Notes: generated by a model not told the origin, from the sequence alone. 64,000 nucleotides of DNA from Chryseobacterium sp. 7 (GCF_003663845.1 NZ_RCCA01000001.1:2294001-2358000); one strand, 5' to 3'. Positions 1 to 8,802 are shown, counted from the first letter of the stretch. Program-made: numbers and translations.

Positions 1-575
1 ATAATAGACATATAGATAGGGATACCCTTGGTAAAATCCGAAATATTTCTGTAAAAATTATAAAAACACTAAATCTAGCTATAGAAGATTTATCTAATAA
101 AAAATTAAGTATTGATGAGCAAAACTTTCAAGTGAGTACAGAAAATAGTAGAATTGTACAAGCTTCACCACAACAAGAAAGGATTCTTCTCAAACAATCC
201 ATAATAAATTGGTATTTTGCCCGATATCCTTCAATCACAGTATTTGAAGGAAATGAATATTATAGATATATTGATTTAACTATTCAAACAAATTCAGGAA
301 AAATAGCTATTGATTTAAGGTTAATGTCAACAACTTTTTTTAAATTAAGAAAGCAAACCATTAGTGATAATTTTGATACAGAAGAATTTAAACAGATAAT
401 AAATAATTTTTCAGAATACCATCTCATAATAGCTTTTAGAGATGAAAATTACCCTGTAGGTATACGTATGGTAGAAATGCTAAATAAATCATTAAATTCA
501 ATTAATTCTAAAATAAAGTTAATAATTGGTAATATTGATGAAGTGCAAAACTTTAACCCTACAATAATCTTCTAA
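1..575 (+). CDS. C-terminal part of an unidentified AT-rich accessory protein, cut by window edge
   Basis: The reading frame that ends at the TAA at 573-575 is open all the way back to base 3. The GTG at 132 is therefore only an internal candidate start, and the protein probably begins outside the window. The visible part is about 190 residues, lysine-, asparagine- and isoleucine-rich, with no signal peptide or membrane segment. A stretch around the middle (strand, short turn containing NSGK, strand, then IDLR) loosely recalls the beta-hairpin core of PD-(D/E)XK nuclease folds, but the usual E-x-K is not present, so I do not assign a function. Base composition is clearly more AT-rich than the following genes, which suggests accessory DNA. 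No recognisable family. Confidence 0.5.
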   Translation, partial: NRHIDRDTLGKIRNISVKIIKTLNLAIEDLSNKKLSIDEQNFQVSTENSRIVQASPQQERILLKQSIINWYFARYPSITVFEGNEYYRYIDLTIQTNSGKIAIDLRLMSTTFFKLRKQTISDNFDTEEFKQIINNFSEYHLIIAFRDENYPVGIRMVEMLNKSLNSINSKIKLIIGNIDEVQNFNPTIIF

Positions 576-782
576 ATATATTTAATACTGTAATATCTTA
601 TTTTTTAATTAAAAATTAAATAGTTAAATAACTAGCAAATAAATTTAATAAGATATTTATTTAAATCGATGGATATCTTAGTTTTCAAACCATAAACTTA
701 TCTTAAAATACTCCCTTACAACTACTTATTATAAATATTTTCCATACATTCACCTGATTTTTATAAGAACACAATCATACAT

Positions 783-2897
783 ATGTTGAAAAATTTTAAA
801 ACCGTTCGTTTTTTACTTCTTCTTCCCCTTTCAATGTCTTTGTTTGGTTTCCGCCCTCCCAACAATGAAGAAGAAAAGATGCAGATCATTATGGTCAATA
901 CAAAGAATGTTCTGTCTTACCTACATTACAGCCCCAAGCCTATTAATGATGCATATTCAAAAGATGTTTATAAACAGTATTTTGAATCAATAGATCCTAC
1001 AAAAACCTATTTTCTGCAATCTGATATGGATGAGTTTCGTAAATATGAAACCAAACTGGATGATTATCTGAACAGCGGAGATCTGACCTTTTATAAACTG
1101 ACAGTCGATAAATTGTATCAAAGGATTGATGAAATTGATGAAATGACCAAGGATATTTTCAGTAAACCAATTAATCTGGAAGAAGATGAAACTCTGACTT
1201 TGGAGCCCAAACTGAAAAATGCACCAGCCAATAAGCAGCAGCAGTACAATGAATGGAGGAAATATGTGAAATACAATATCCTTCAGGAAATAGCATCTAT
1301 GAACAGGAAAAGCGAAGAAAAAAAGAATGAAGATTCTAATAATAAAGAAAACAACAGCAAGCCCGAAGTACTAAGCGAGAGTGAAAAGATAAAAAAAGCA
1401 ACAGAAAATGTTAAAGATCTTCTGGAAGACAAATTTATCCGCTTCAAGAAAAGACAAAAAATGGATTGGTTTACGGTATATATGAATGCTTATACCCATA
1501 TTTTTGATCCTCATACCAATTATTATTCACCGCAGGATAAAGAAGATTTTGATACGGATTTCAAAGGAAAAATAATCGGGATAGGTGCAGTGATTCAGGA
1601 AAAGAAAGGAAACCTTTATATTGGTACATTATCCATTGGAGCTCCGGCATGGAAGACAAAGCAGCTCTCTGAAGGCGATAAAATTATAAAAATAAAATCT
1701 AACCCCAATACTGATCCTGTAAATGTTGTGGATATGCTTTCCAGCGAAGCCATAAAATTAATCAGAGGTGAAAAAGGAACTCCAATTACTTTAACGGTAC
1801 AGAAAAAAGACGGAACTATTCAGGATGTAACCATGCTCCGTGAAGAAATATCCATTGAAGATACTTTTGCTAAAAGTATTATCATAAATGCATCTGATAA
1901 AAAATACGGCCTTATTAATTTGCCTAAGTTCAATGCTGATTTTGAAGATAAAGAAGGAAGAAATGCATCTGATGATATTAAGAAAGAAATTATCAAACTC
2001 AAGGAACAAAATATAGAGGGAATTGTTCTGGATCTCAGAAATAATTCCGGTGGTTCTTTAACAGAAGTGGGTGATATTATGGGACTTTTTATGAATGCAG
2101 GTCCTTACGTACAGGTGAAGGATAGCAATGGAAAGATTACAACCTTAAAGAATAAAAATGAAACTCCCATCTGGAACGGCCCTCTTGTGATTTTACAGAA
2201 TGAGTTTTCAGCATCTGCTGCAGAAATTTTATCCGGTGTAATGCAGGATTATGGCAGAGCTGTTATTATGGGATCTCCTGTATCTTATGGAAAAGGAACC
2301 GTACAGGTATTTGTAGATTTGAACAGATTTCTAAATACCCAGGAAGACTTTGGTTCTATAAAACTAACCATTCAGAAATATTACAGAATTACCGGAGAAT
2401 CTACACAAAGAAAAGGTGTCAGCTCGGATGTTCCAATGAAAGACATCCTTTCATATGCTGATATAGGTGAAAAATATGATGACTATGCATTAGCTTGGGA
2501 CAAAATACCTGGAACAGATTTCAACAAGCAAAACTCTTTCAATATTCAGGCTTTGCAGAAAATAAGTGAAGAGAGAATAGCTAAAAACGATAATTATAAA
2601 TTACTACTTGAATATTCCCAATGGAAAGAAAATTTGAGTAAAGGAAAAACAATCCCTCTGAAGATTCAAAAATTCAATGATCTTATGAAACAGAGAAATA
2701 CTGAGGGCGATAAATTCAAAGTTTTAAAGACTTTAGAAACTGATCTTAAATTTACGATGTATCCGAAAGATATTGAAAGAGAGAAAAGTGATACAGCATT
2801 CAAAAGTAAATCGGAAGTATGGGTTAAAAACCTGCAAAAAGACCTATATCTGCAGGAAGCAATAAATATAGTGAGAGATATTGAAGTAAGATCTTAA
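783..2897 (+). CDS. prc: C-terminal processing (tail-specific) protease Prc, peptidase family S41A
   Basis: A periplasmic serine protease that cuts proteins at nonpolar C-termini; in other bacteria it trims lipoproteins and regulators of murein hydrolases. It has 704 residues, close to the 682 of E. coli Prc. The order is an N-terminal signal segment (about residues 1-24), a helical N-terminal domain, a PDZ domain (about 255-350), the S41 catalytic domain, and a C-terminal helical domain. The Ser/Lys dyad is visible: the S-A-S-A-A-E motif with Ser478 as likely nucleophile, and Lys504 in S-Y-G-K-G-T-V-Q. The ATG at 783 is directly followed by the signal sequence. It is followed by its own terminator, so it is probably monocistronic. 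The family call is secure; the substrate is unknown. Confidence 0.93.
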   Translation: MLKNFKTVRFLLLLPLSMSLFGFRPPNNEEEKMQIIMVNTKNVLSYLHYSPKPINDAYSKDVYKQYFESIDPTKTYFLQSDMDEFRKYETKLDDYLNSGDLTFYKLTVDKLYQRIDEIDEMTKDIFSKPINLEEDETLTLEPKLKNAPANKQQQYNEWRKYVKYNILQEIASMNRKSEEKKNEDSNNKENNSKPEVLSESEKIKKATENVKDLLEDKFIRFKKRQKMDWFTVYMNAYTHIFDPHTNYYSPQDKEDFDTDFKGKIIGIGAVIQEKKGNLYIGTLSIGAPAWKTKQLSEGDKIIKIKSNPNTDPVNVVDMLSSEAIKLIRGEKGTPITLTVQKKDGTIQDVTMLREEISIEDTFAKSIIINASDKKYGLINLPKFNADFEDKEGRNASDDIKKEIIKLKEQNIEGIVLDLRNNSGGSLTEVGDIMGLFMNAGPYVQVKDSNGKITTLKNKNETPIWNGPLVILQNEFSASAAEILSGVMQDYGRAVIMGSPVSYGKGTVQVFVDLNRFLNTQEDFGSIKLTIQKYYRITGESTQRKGVSSDVPMKDILSYADIGEKYDDYALAWDKIPGTDFNKQNSFNIQALQKISEERIAKNDNYKLLLEYSQWKENLSKGKTIPLKIQKFNDLMKQRNTEGDKFKVLKTLETDLKFTMYPKDIEREKSDTAFKSKSEVWVKNLQKDLYLQEAINIVRDIEVRS

Positions 2898-2927
2898 TAC
2901 TATTTCTGGATCCTGTAATTTAAAATT

Positions 2928-2972
2928 AAAAAGCTCAAAGATGTATTTCGCTACATTTTTTGAGCTTTTTTT
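2928..2972 (+). terminator. Rho-independent terminator after prc
   Basis: An AAAGCTCAAA / TTTGAGCTTT inverted repeat with a loop of about 15 bases is followed by a T run. It lies 30 bases after the prc stop and before the arsR promoter. Confidence 0.8.
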
Positions 2973-3002
2973 ATTAAAAATCAAAAATTTTGCACAAAAT
3001 AT

Positions 3003-3048
3003 TTGCGTAGCTAAATAACTACATATATATTTGTAGTCAAATGACTAC
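3003..3048 (+). promoter_or_regulatory. arsR promoter with two copies of a GTAG...CTAC palindrome (likely autoregulatory operators)
   Basis: A -33 TTG (3003-3005) and a -7 box TATATTTG (3026-3033) are separated by 20 bp, the Bacteroidetes promoter pattern. Two 16-bp palindromic sites of the same design flank the -7 box: GTAGCTAAATAACTAC at 3007-3022, in the spacer, and GTAGTCAAATGACTAC at 3033-3048, over the transcription start and ending 3 bases before the ATG. Their starts are 26 bp apart. ArsR-family dimers typically bind such imperfect palindromes, so self-repression by the downstream gene is the simplest reading. The sites are seen; the binding is inferred. Confidence 0.7.
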
Positions 3049-3051
3049 ACA

Positions 3052-3378
3052 ATGAATTTAAGAAGAGATGTATTTCAGGCAATAGCAGATCCTACAAGAA
3101 GATCTATACTGATACTGGTAGCAGCACAGTCGATGACAGCTGGAGCTATAGCTTCCAATTTTGATACGGCAAGACCTACCGTTTCAAAGCATCTCCAGAT
3201 CCTTACAGAATGTGAACTGCTGAGGTCTGAACAAAACGGCAGAGAAATTATCTATCACCTAAATCCCAATAAAATGAAAGAAATAGCCGATTTTATAGAA
3301 CCTTTCCGCAAAATGTGGGACGAAAAATTCAACAAACTTGAAGATGTGATGAAAGCATATCAGAACAGAGAAGTGTGA
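3052..3378 (+). CDS. ArsR-family winged-helix transcriptional regulator
   Basis: A small (108 residues) homodimeric DNA-binding repressor. The winged helix-turn-helix covers about residues 5-85, with a recognition helix around R-P-T-V-S-K-H-L and a wing around N-G-R-E-I-I-Y. I see no paired Cys or His metal-binding motif typical of arsenic or cadmium sensors. It therefore more likely belongs to the ArsR branch coupled to SRPBCC proteins, and the next gene is indeed an SRPBCC/AHSA1 protein. It probably represses its own promoter through the two palindromes just upstream. The start ATG at 3052 follows the operator by three bases with no Shine-Dalgarno sequence. Confidence 0.9.
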   Translation: MNLRRDVFQAIADPTRRSILILVAAQSMTAGAIASNFDTARPTVSKHLQILTECELLRSEQNGREIIYHLNPNKMKEIADFIEPFRKMWDEKFNKLEDVMKAYQNREV

Positions 3379-3523
3379 GACGAGATGGATCGGATAAATG
3401 AGTTGCAATTTAAAACGACTCGAATTTCTTACTTCGAATCTCATAAACATAAAAACCCAGATCTCGCGTCCGGAACCCCAACTCTCCCACTCTAAAACCC
3501 TCCAACCCAAGAAAACTTAAAAT

Positions 3524-3991
3524 ATGGAACTCAAAACAAAAATACAAGCTGAAGACGGCAGACAGGAAATTTTCATTATCAGAGAATTTGATATTCCTGT
3601 AGAACTCCTTTTCAAAGCCTATACAGAAGCAGAGCTTTTCGAGCAATGGATGGGAACCAAAGTAACTAAATTCGAAAACAAGCAACATGGAAGTTACCGT
3701 TTCGAAACTTCAAATCCTCATGGTGAAGTGGTTTTCAGTGCTAATGGAACCATTCATGATATTGTTCAGAATGAGAAAATTATAAGAACTTTCCAGATGG
3801 AAAACACGCCTTTTCCGGCTCAGATTGAGTTTTTAGAATTTGAAAAATTAACGGATGCCACGAGTAAAATTATCATTCAAACCATTTATAAATCCACAGA
3901 CTTCAGAGACCAGCACCTGAAAATGCCGTTTGCTCAGGGTATTAATATGGCACATAACCGTTTGCAGGAATTATTAGGTAAGATGAGATAA
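3524..3991 (+). CDS. SRPBCC (AHSA1-like) domain protein
   Basis: 155 residues forming one START/Bet v1-like SRPBCC domain of the activator-of-Hsp90-ATPase-1-like group. It shows the characteristic early segment I-x-R-E-F-D-I-P-V-E-L-L-F-K-A-Y-T, the E-Q-W-M-G motif and a C-terminal amphipathic helix. The fold makes a hydrophobic cavity; ligands in this subgroup are mostly unknown. It follows the ArsR gene by 145 bp, an arrangement very common for ArsR/SRPBCC pairs, so it is likely the regulator's main target and possibly cotranscribed. No signal peptide; cytoplasmic. Confidence 0.85.
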   Translation: MELKTKIQAEDGRQEIFIIREFDIPVELLFKAYTEAELFEQWMGTKVTKFENKQHGSYRFETSNPHGEVVFSANGTIHDIVQNEKIIRTFQMENTPFPAQIEFLEFEKLTDATSKIIIQTIYKSTDFRDQHLKMPFAQGINMAHNRLQELLGKMR

Positions 3992-4151
3992 TAGATAATA
4001 GATAATAGACGAAGAGATGAGAGACAATAGGCACCAAAGTTCAAATTATGATTATCAATGTCAATAGTGAATTTTGCTTTGCAAGTGAATCGTCAATTAT
4101 TAGTGAAAAGGATAACAAACCCAGAACCTTGAATATTAAACATTAAACCAC

Positions 4152-4730
4152 ATGAATCCAAAAGTTAATTTTTTCTTTAATGATGCCAAGCAATGGAAAA
4201 AAGAGTTTGAAAAACTAAGAACCATTGCCCTTAGCACCGAGCTCGTAGAAGATTTAAAATGGGGCTGCCCGTGTTATACCTATGAAGGGAAAAATATTTT
4301 CCTGATCCATGGTTTTAAAGAATATTGTGCGCTTCTCTTTTTTAAAGGAGCTTTAATGAAAGATACGGACCACATTTTGATTCAGCAGTCTAAAAATGTA
4401 CAGGCAGCAAGGCAGATTCGTTTTACAAATGTAGAGCAGATCAATGATTTGGAAAAAATTCTTCAGGCTTATATGTTTGAAGCCGTTGAAATTGAAGAAT
4501 CAGGCGCTAAAGTTGAAATGAAGAAAACAAAAGAATTTGAGATGGTTGAAGAGTTTCAAAGTAAACTGGATGAAAATCCTGCATTATCAGAAGCTTTCAA
4601 AGTATTAACTCCGGGAAGACAAAGAGCGTATCTACTCCACTTTTCCTCTGCAAAACAGTCCAAAACCCGTGAAGCCCGCATAGAAAAATGCATTCCACAG
4701 ATCATGGACGGAATAGGATTAAACGACTAA
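4152..4730 (+). CDS. DUF1801 / YdeI-type (OmdA) domain protein
   Basis: 192 residues with two parts. The N-terminal 120 residues match the DUF1801/YdhG-like fold, with the segment around W-G-C-P-C-Y-T-Y and F-K-G-A-L-M. The C-terminal 60 residues carry a YdeI/OmdA-type helical tail, with the motif around L-T-P-G-R-Q-R-A-Y-L-L-H-F and clustered Lys/Arg. The biochemical function is unknown; related proteins have been tied to iron or peptide resistance in Firmicutes, which need not apply here. No signal peptide. It is followed after 17 bases by the DoxX gene and is probably cotranscribed with it. Confidence 0.8.
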   Translation: MNPKVNFFFNDAKQWKKEFEKLRTIALSTELVEDLKWGCPCYTYEGKNIFLIHGFKEYCALLFFKGALMKDTDHILIQQSKNVQAARQIRFTNVEQINDLEKILQAYMFEAVEIEESGAKVEMKKTKEFEMVEEFQSKLDENPALSEAFKVLTPGRQRAYLLHFSSAKQSKTREARIEKCIPQIMDGIGLND

Positions 4731-4747
4731 TTATAAAAAAACAGATC

Positions 4748-5145
4748 ATGAACACACCGCAACAATCACAAAAAGAACAAAGATCATCTATTGGATATTT
4801 ACCCTTTGGATGGCATTGGGAATGGTTTCCACTGCCATTGTTCAACTGATGAAAAATAAAGATGAGCTGGCCAATTTTACCAATCTCGGCTACCCTTCTT
4901 ACCTGATGACTATCATTGGAGTATGGAAAATTCTGGGCGTTATTGCCGTATTGATTCCAAAACGTCTCCTGCTTAAAGAATGGGCGTATGCAGGATTTTT
5001 CTTCGTTATGTCAGGCGCTGTCATTTCCCACCTGATCGTGGGTGACACGATAGGAAGAACTTTTCCGGCAGTACTACTATTTGTATTAGTACTTATTTCG
5101 TGGTATTTCAGACCTGCAGAGAGAAAAATCACTGTTATTGATTAA
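4748..5145 (+). CDS. DoxX-family membrane protein, apparent -1 frameshift near the 5' end
   Basis: A small four-helix membrane protein of the DoxX family. The readable part from the ATG at 4810 (111 residues) lacks the first half of helix 1. In the same frame upstream of 4810 the codons read K-R-T-K-I-I-Y-W-I-F-T-L-W, an ideal start of DoxX helix 1, but contain no start codon. The only suitable ATG, at 4748, is in another frame. One additional A in the A5 run at 4770-4774 would join M-N-T-P-Q-Q-S-Q to K-R-T-K-I-I-Y-W and restore a normal protein of about 132 residues. I therefore annotate the gene from 4748 with a frameshift. It could be a sequencing error or a real lesion; translation from 4810 would give a truncated protein. 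Confidence 0.75.
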
Positions 5146-5484
5146 TAGTTTTAATATCAAAACTTGTTAAATTTTTAGTTTTGAAACATTAAGATGATAT
5201 TAAGTTGTTAAGACTATTAAGGTAAGCTTCACTTTAAGCTTAAAAATCAGAATGATTTATCTTAACTATACTTTACTTCTTAAATCCTTCTTAATGGTTC
5301 AATATGTACTGAGTATTTTGATAAGTTTAAATATTTTTTATAAAATCATTTTTTTAAAGATAAAGAGTCAGAACTTTTATCGAAGATAAAATCTTTGCGC
5401 CTTAAGAAATATTCTCATTAAGATAATTTGCACCTTTGCAATTTCCAACAACACAAAACAACAAACTGTAAAAAAAAATTTGAC
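5146..5484. other. Intergenic region with no gene seen
   Basis: AT-rich spacer between DoxX and DUF4256. It is full of TTAAG/CTTAA words and includes a segment near 5260-5310 (TCTTAA... and ATGGTTCAA) that resembles another spacer near 9550-9600. Neither frame nor codon use suggests a gene. Two TTTG-type boxes lie near 5415-5440 but none fits TAnnTTTG exactly, so I do not call a promoter. Confidence 0.4.
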
Positions 5485-6039
5485 ATGAAAAAGAAACTGA
5501 CCCAGGAACAAATCAACGAGCTTTTAAAAACACTAAAAACTCGTTTTGAAAAAAATATGAACCGCCATAAAGATCTTAAATGGGAAAAAATTCAGCAAAA
5601 ACTGGAAGCCAGCCCAGAAAAACTAAGGTCTTTATATGAAATGGAAACCACAGAAGGTGAACCCGATGTAGTAGATTACAATAAAAAAACAGATGAATAT
5701 TCCTTCATCGACTGTTCGCCAGAAAGCCCAAAACGCCGAAGTCTATGCTATGATTATCAGGCATGGGATGCCAGAAAAGCCAATAAACCTGAAAGCAACG
5801 TCATTGACACCGCTTCTGAAATGGGTATTGAACTTTTGACAGAAGAACAATACCATCATCTTCAGGAATTGGGAAAATTCGATCAAAAAACCTCCAGCTG
5901 GATCAAAACACCAAACCAAATTAGAGAGCTGGGAGGCGCCATTTTTTGCGACAGACGATACAATACCGTATTTACCTATCACAATGGTGCAGACTCTTAC
6001 TATGCAGCAAGAGGTTTCAGAGGAATATTAAAAGTATAA
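5485..6039 (+). CDS. DUF4256 family protein
   Basis: 184 residues from the ATG at 5485. A longer frame from 5428 has an implausible Cys/Asn/Gln-rich beginning and overlaps the probable leader. The sequence matches the DUF4256 family: a basic helical N-terminus, E-G-E-P-D-V-V, a Y-x-F-I-D-C-S-P-E-S-P-x-R-R segment, E-Q-Y-x-x-L-Q, and a C-terminal A-R-G-F-R-G. No signal peptide or membrane helix; the function of the family is unknown. Its convergent neighbour begins only 7 bases beyond its stop. Confidence 0.82.
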   Translation: MKKKLTQEQINELLKTLKTRFEKNMNRHKDLKWEKIQQKLEASPEKLRSLYEMETTEGEPDVVDYNKKTDEYSFIDCSPESPKRRSLCYDYQAWDARKANKPESNVIDTASEMGIELLTEEQYHHLQELGKFDQKTSSWIKTPNQIRELGGAIFCDRRYNTVFTYHNGADSYYAARGFRGILKV

Positions 6040-6046
6040 CTGTAGA

Positions 6047-7009
6047 TTATTTGGAATCTCTCAACCAGGGAGATTCCACACTCCAGAAGATGATTTTCAC
6101 TCCCAGATAATTTACTGCATATTCCACAAACTCTTCTTTGGTAAAAGGCTTTTTAGTTTTAGGATTTTTATAGGTAAGCGTTGGCTCCTGAACTGCCATG
6201 GCTACAAGAGGAAGCTTTCCTTTGTATTGATTAAAAAAGGGATAAGAATTTTTCATTTGTGCTTTTTTATTCGGAACAATATCCGGACCACCCAATCCTA
6301 TATTATTTTTATAAGCAAAATCGAATAGTCTGGACATATATTGGTGATCATTATCCCACTCACACGGAAAAAAATTAACATATTGCAATACATGAGAATC
6401 ATGGAAAACACTTCTTGCAAACTTTAGATTTTCCAGCTCAGCCTGAAAATATCGATCACAGCTGAATCCTGTTTTATCCTTTTTCATATCAATATCAATC
6501 GCTGTTTCCGGAAGATTAATTCCCTGAATTTTTCCATCAAATTTCTTTGCGAGCGCTCCTATCAATTTCTGAAATCTCATTTGAACAGCCGGATTCCATT
6601 GCTGGGTTACCCAACCGCTTCCAACAGGTTTATTCTCCCCCGGATTATCAAATTGAGGGACTAATCCTCCCGTATATTCTCTGTCATTTAAAACATAATC
6701 AGGAATATATCTTGCCTGCGGCTCAAAAAATCTGTCCTGAAGCTGAATAAATAATTTTTTATGAAGACCTGTCAAATAATCCAAATCTTTCTCAATAACA
6801 GAAAAATCATACACATCTTTTGATTTTTCCAAAGCCCTCCAATTATAAACAATCTGAACTCCGCCAATATCTTCCCGTGTAATCATCTTTTCAATTGTAT
6901 GAAGGTCTCCTGACGAAGTATAAATATAATTCTGAGGAGTTTGTCCTGACACAACATAAAAATTTAAAATAAATAATACCAGTGCAAGTGCTTCAGTAAT
7001 CTTTTTCAT
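6047..7009 (-). CDS. Secreted protein with a possible glycoside-hydrolase-like TIM barrel
   Basis: 320 residues from the ATG at 7009; a start nine codons upstream would place residues before a typical signal peptide. The signal peptide runs to about residue 23 (V-V-S-G before Q-T-P). The body has alternating strands and helices like a clan GH-A barrel. Candidate carboxylates sit at the expected strand ends: Glu in N-L-P-E-T-A (mid protein) and Glu in V-Q-E-P-T-L (late), plus a late F-W-S-V-E-S-P-W. I know no named family for it. Glycosidase activity is an inference from layout, not shown. It is likely periplasmic or exported, and ends tail-to-tail with the DUF4256 gene. Confidence 0.6.
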   Translation of the reverse strand: MKKITEALALVLFILNFYVVSGQTPQNYIYTSSGDLHTIEKMITREDIGGVQIVYNWRALEKSKDVYDFSVIEKDLDYLTGLHKKLFIQLQDRFFEPQARYIPDYVLNDREYTGGLVPQFDNPGENKPVGSGWVTQQWNPAVQMRFQKLIGALAKKFDGKIQGINLPETAIDIDMKKDKTGFSCDRYFQAELENLKFARSVFHDSHVLQYVNFFPCEWDNDHQYMSRLFDFAYKNNIGLGGPDIVPNKKAQMKNSYPFFNQYKGKLPLVAMAVQEPTLTYKNPKTKKPFTKEEFVEYAVNYLGVKIIFWSVESPWLRDSK

Positions 7010-7166
7010 TAAAATCAATTTTAAAAAGTAAATCATTTTCCGTGCCTAAAATCTTTACTAATTTCAAAATTGCTGAAAATTACCCTTATTTATCAACAAT
7101 TTTCTTTCATATATAAATACTATTGCTATTTTTGGAATACGAAATTTGATTTTAACAATTAAGGAT

Positions 7167-7670
7167 ATGAGAAAATTAATCTTACTGGGCACTGTTTCAG
7201 CTTTTTTAATCAACTGTAATAAAAAAACTGAAGCTCCGGCTCCAGCTCCAAAAGCAGATACGATTGCTGTTGAAGAACCCGTAATAGATACTCTTGGGCC
7301 AAAATCGTTCTGTTATATCGGGGTAACTGGTAAAGACAGTGTTTTTGCTTCTATTGATGACAATTTGGGGACAATCACCGGAAAATTATCTTATAAAAAC
7401 AGCGAAAAAGACAGTTCAAAAGGAGATGTTACCGGTTTCAAATCCGGAGATACCCTGAAACTGACTTACGAATTTACTTCTGAAGGGAAAAAGAGCAAAA
7501 GAGATATCTACTTCCTTCAAAAAGATAATGCCTTGACAGAAGGGATTGGTGATCATAAAGATGAAGACGGACAGTCTAAATATGCTGATGATAAAAAAGT
7601 AAGCTATAAAGACGGACAAAAGCTAAATCCTGCTGACTGTAAAGTAGTAAGTGAAGCTTTGAAAAAATAA
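7167..7670 (+). CDS. Lipoprotein of unknown function
   Basis: 167 residues from the ATG at 7167, chosen because it gives a proper lipoprotein signal: M-R-K-L then a hydrophobic core and lipobox L-I-N-C at residues 14-17. A start seven codons earlier would add I-L-T-I-K-D. After the cysteine comes a Pro/Ala-rich linker, then a beta-rich acidic domain ending with a lone Cys near the C-terminus that could pair with an earlier Cys. No recognised domain. It has its own strong terminator, shared with the convergent aldolase gene. Confidence 0.8.
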   Translation: MRKLILLGTVSAFLINCNKKTEAPAPAPKADTIAVEEPVIDTLGPKSFCYIGVTGKDSVFASIDDNLGTITGKLSYKNSEKDSSKGDVTGFKSGDTLKLTYEFTSEGKKSKRDIYFLQKDNALTEGIGDHKDEDGQSKYADDKKVSYKDGQKLNPADCKVVSEALKK

Positions 7671-7685
7671 TTCAATTATAGAAAT

Positions 7686-7718
7686 AAAAAACAGCCTTTT
7701 TTCGAGGCTGTTTTTTTA
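7686..7718. terminator. Bidirectional terminator
   Basis: AAAAACAGCC / GGCTGTTTTT stem (10 bp) with a 10-base loop and T runs on both strands, placed between two convergent genes. Confidence 0.85.
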
Positions 7719-7720
7719 TG

Positions 7721-8749
7721 TTAATTCTGTTCAATCAGTTCAATAAAACGGTTCACAGCGTCATCATCCGTACTCCATGATGTAATAAGACGAATGGCAG
7801 AAGAATTTTCATCTATTTTCTTCCAGACATAAAATTCAAAGTTTTCAGATAATACTTCAATCAAATCATTGTTTAAAATAGGAAAAATCTGGTTGGTATA
7901 AGTATCTGAAAGAAATACAGCTCCTTTTTTCTGTAATGCATTTTTAATTTTCATGGCCTGCTGGTTAGCATGCTTTGCCAAATCAAAATACAGATTGTCT
8001 TTCATCAGTTCCATAAACTGGATTCCCAGCAGCCTTCCTTTTGCCAGTAATGCTCCTTTCTGTTTAATATTAAAAGCAAAATCTTCCTGAAGAACAGGAT
8101 TATTAATCACTATAGCCTCTCCTATTAAAGCTCCGTTTTTGGTTCCTCCAAGATAAAAAACATCGGTAAGAGCCGCGACTTTTTCCAGGGTAAGATCACT
8201 GATTTCAGCCGTCAGACCGTGTCCCAGCCTTGCTCCATCCATGAAAAGGTATAATTTATTTTCCTTACAAAATGCTGAAAGTTCTTCCAGTTCTTTTGCC
8301 CGATAAATTGTTCCCAGTTCTGTAGAATTGGAGATATACACCAGCTTAGGCATCACCTGATGTGGCACGTTACTATGTCCTTCTAAAATCGGGATAATAT
8401 CTGACGGTTTTATTTTCCCGTCTGCAGTTTCAATGCTTAATACTTTATGACCTGTGGCTTCAATAGCTCCGGTTTCATTATTCAGAATATGTCCGGGTGC
8501 GGCAGAAATGACACACTGATAAGGTTTTAAGATCGCAGAAATAACAATTAAGTTAGCCTGCGTTCCTCCCGAGACTAAAAAAACTTCAGAATTCTGATTG
8601 TTAATTTTTTCTTTGATTAATGCTTTCGCTTTTAATGAATACTCATCTTCTCCATAGCCAGCCTGCTGTACAAGATTATGCTGCAAAAGTGCCTGTAAAA
8701 TATTGGGGTGGCAGCCTTCAGAATAATCGTTTTTGAATGAAAATTTCAT
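7721..8749 (-). CDS. ltaE: Low-specificity L-threonine aldolase
   Basis: A PLP enzyme that splits L-threonine or L-allo-threonine to glycine and acetaldehyde. 342 residues, the normal family length. The beta-eliminating lyase fold is clear: N-D-Y-S-E-G-C-H-P at the N-terminus, S-G-G-T-Q-A-N (cofactor phosphate loop), the M-D-G-A-R-L-G-H aspartate/arginine motif, and the PLP lysine in Y-L-G-G-T-K-N-G. The residues around S-G-G-T-Q-A-N replace the more usual PTGTMANQ-type loop, as in the flavobacterial subgroup. Cytoplasmic; head-to-head with the DtxR-type regulator gene. Confidence 0.9.
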   Translation of the reverse strand: MKFSFKNDYSEGCHPNILQALLQHNLVQQAGYGEDEYSLKAKALIKEKINNQNSEVFLVSGGTQANLIVISAILKPYQCVISAAPGHILNNETGAIEATGHKVLSIETADGKIKPSDIIPILEGHSNVPHQVMPKLVYISNSTELGTIYRAKELEELSAFCKENKLYLFMDGARLGHGLTAEISDLTLEKVAALTDVFYLGGTKNGALIGEAIVINNPVLQEDFAFNIKQKGALLAKGRLLGIQFMELMKDNLYFDLAKHANQQAMKIKNALQKKGAVFLSDTYTNQIFPILNNDLIEVLSENFEFYVWKKIDENSSAIRLITSWSTDDDAVNRFIELIEQN

Positions 8750-8802
8750 AGAGTAAAAGTAAAAAAAGTTAAAATAACAAGAGCCAACTTTTCATTTTAT
8801 TT

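Noticed and set aside
1791..2009. Minus-strand open frames inside prc
   Set aside because: They are antisense shadows of a strongly conserved protease gene and have no family match, promoter or start context.
3259..3688. Minus-strand open frames over arsR, the following spacer and the SRPBCC gene
   Set aside because: Overlap clearly coding sequence on the other strand; hydrophobic, aromatic-rich translation typical of antisense AT-rich DNA.
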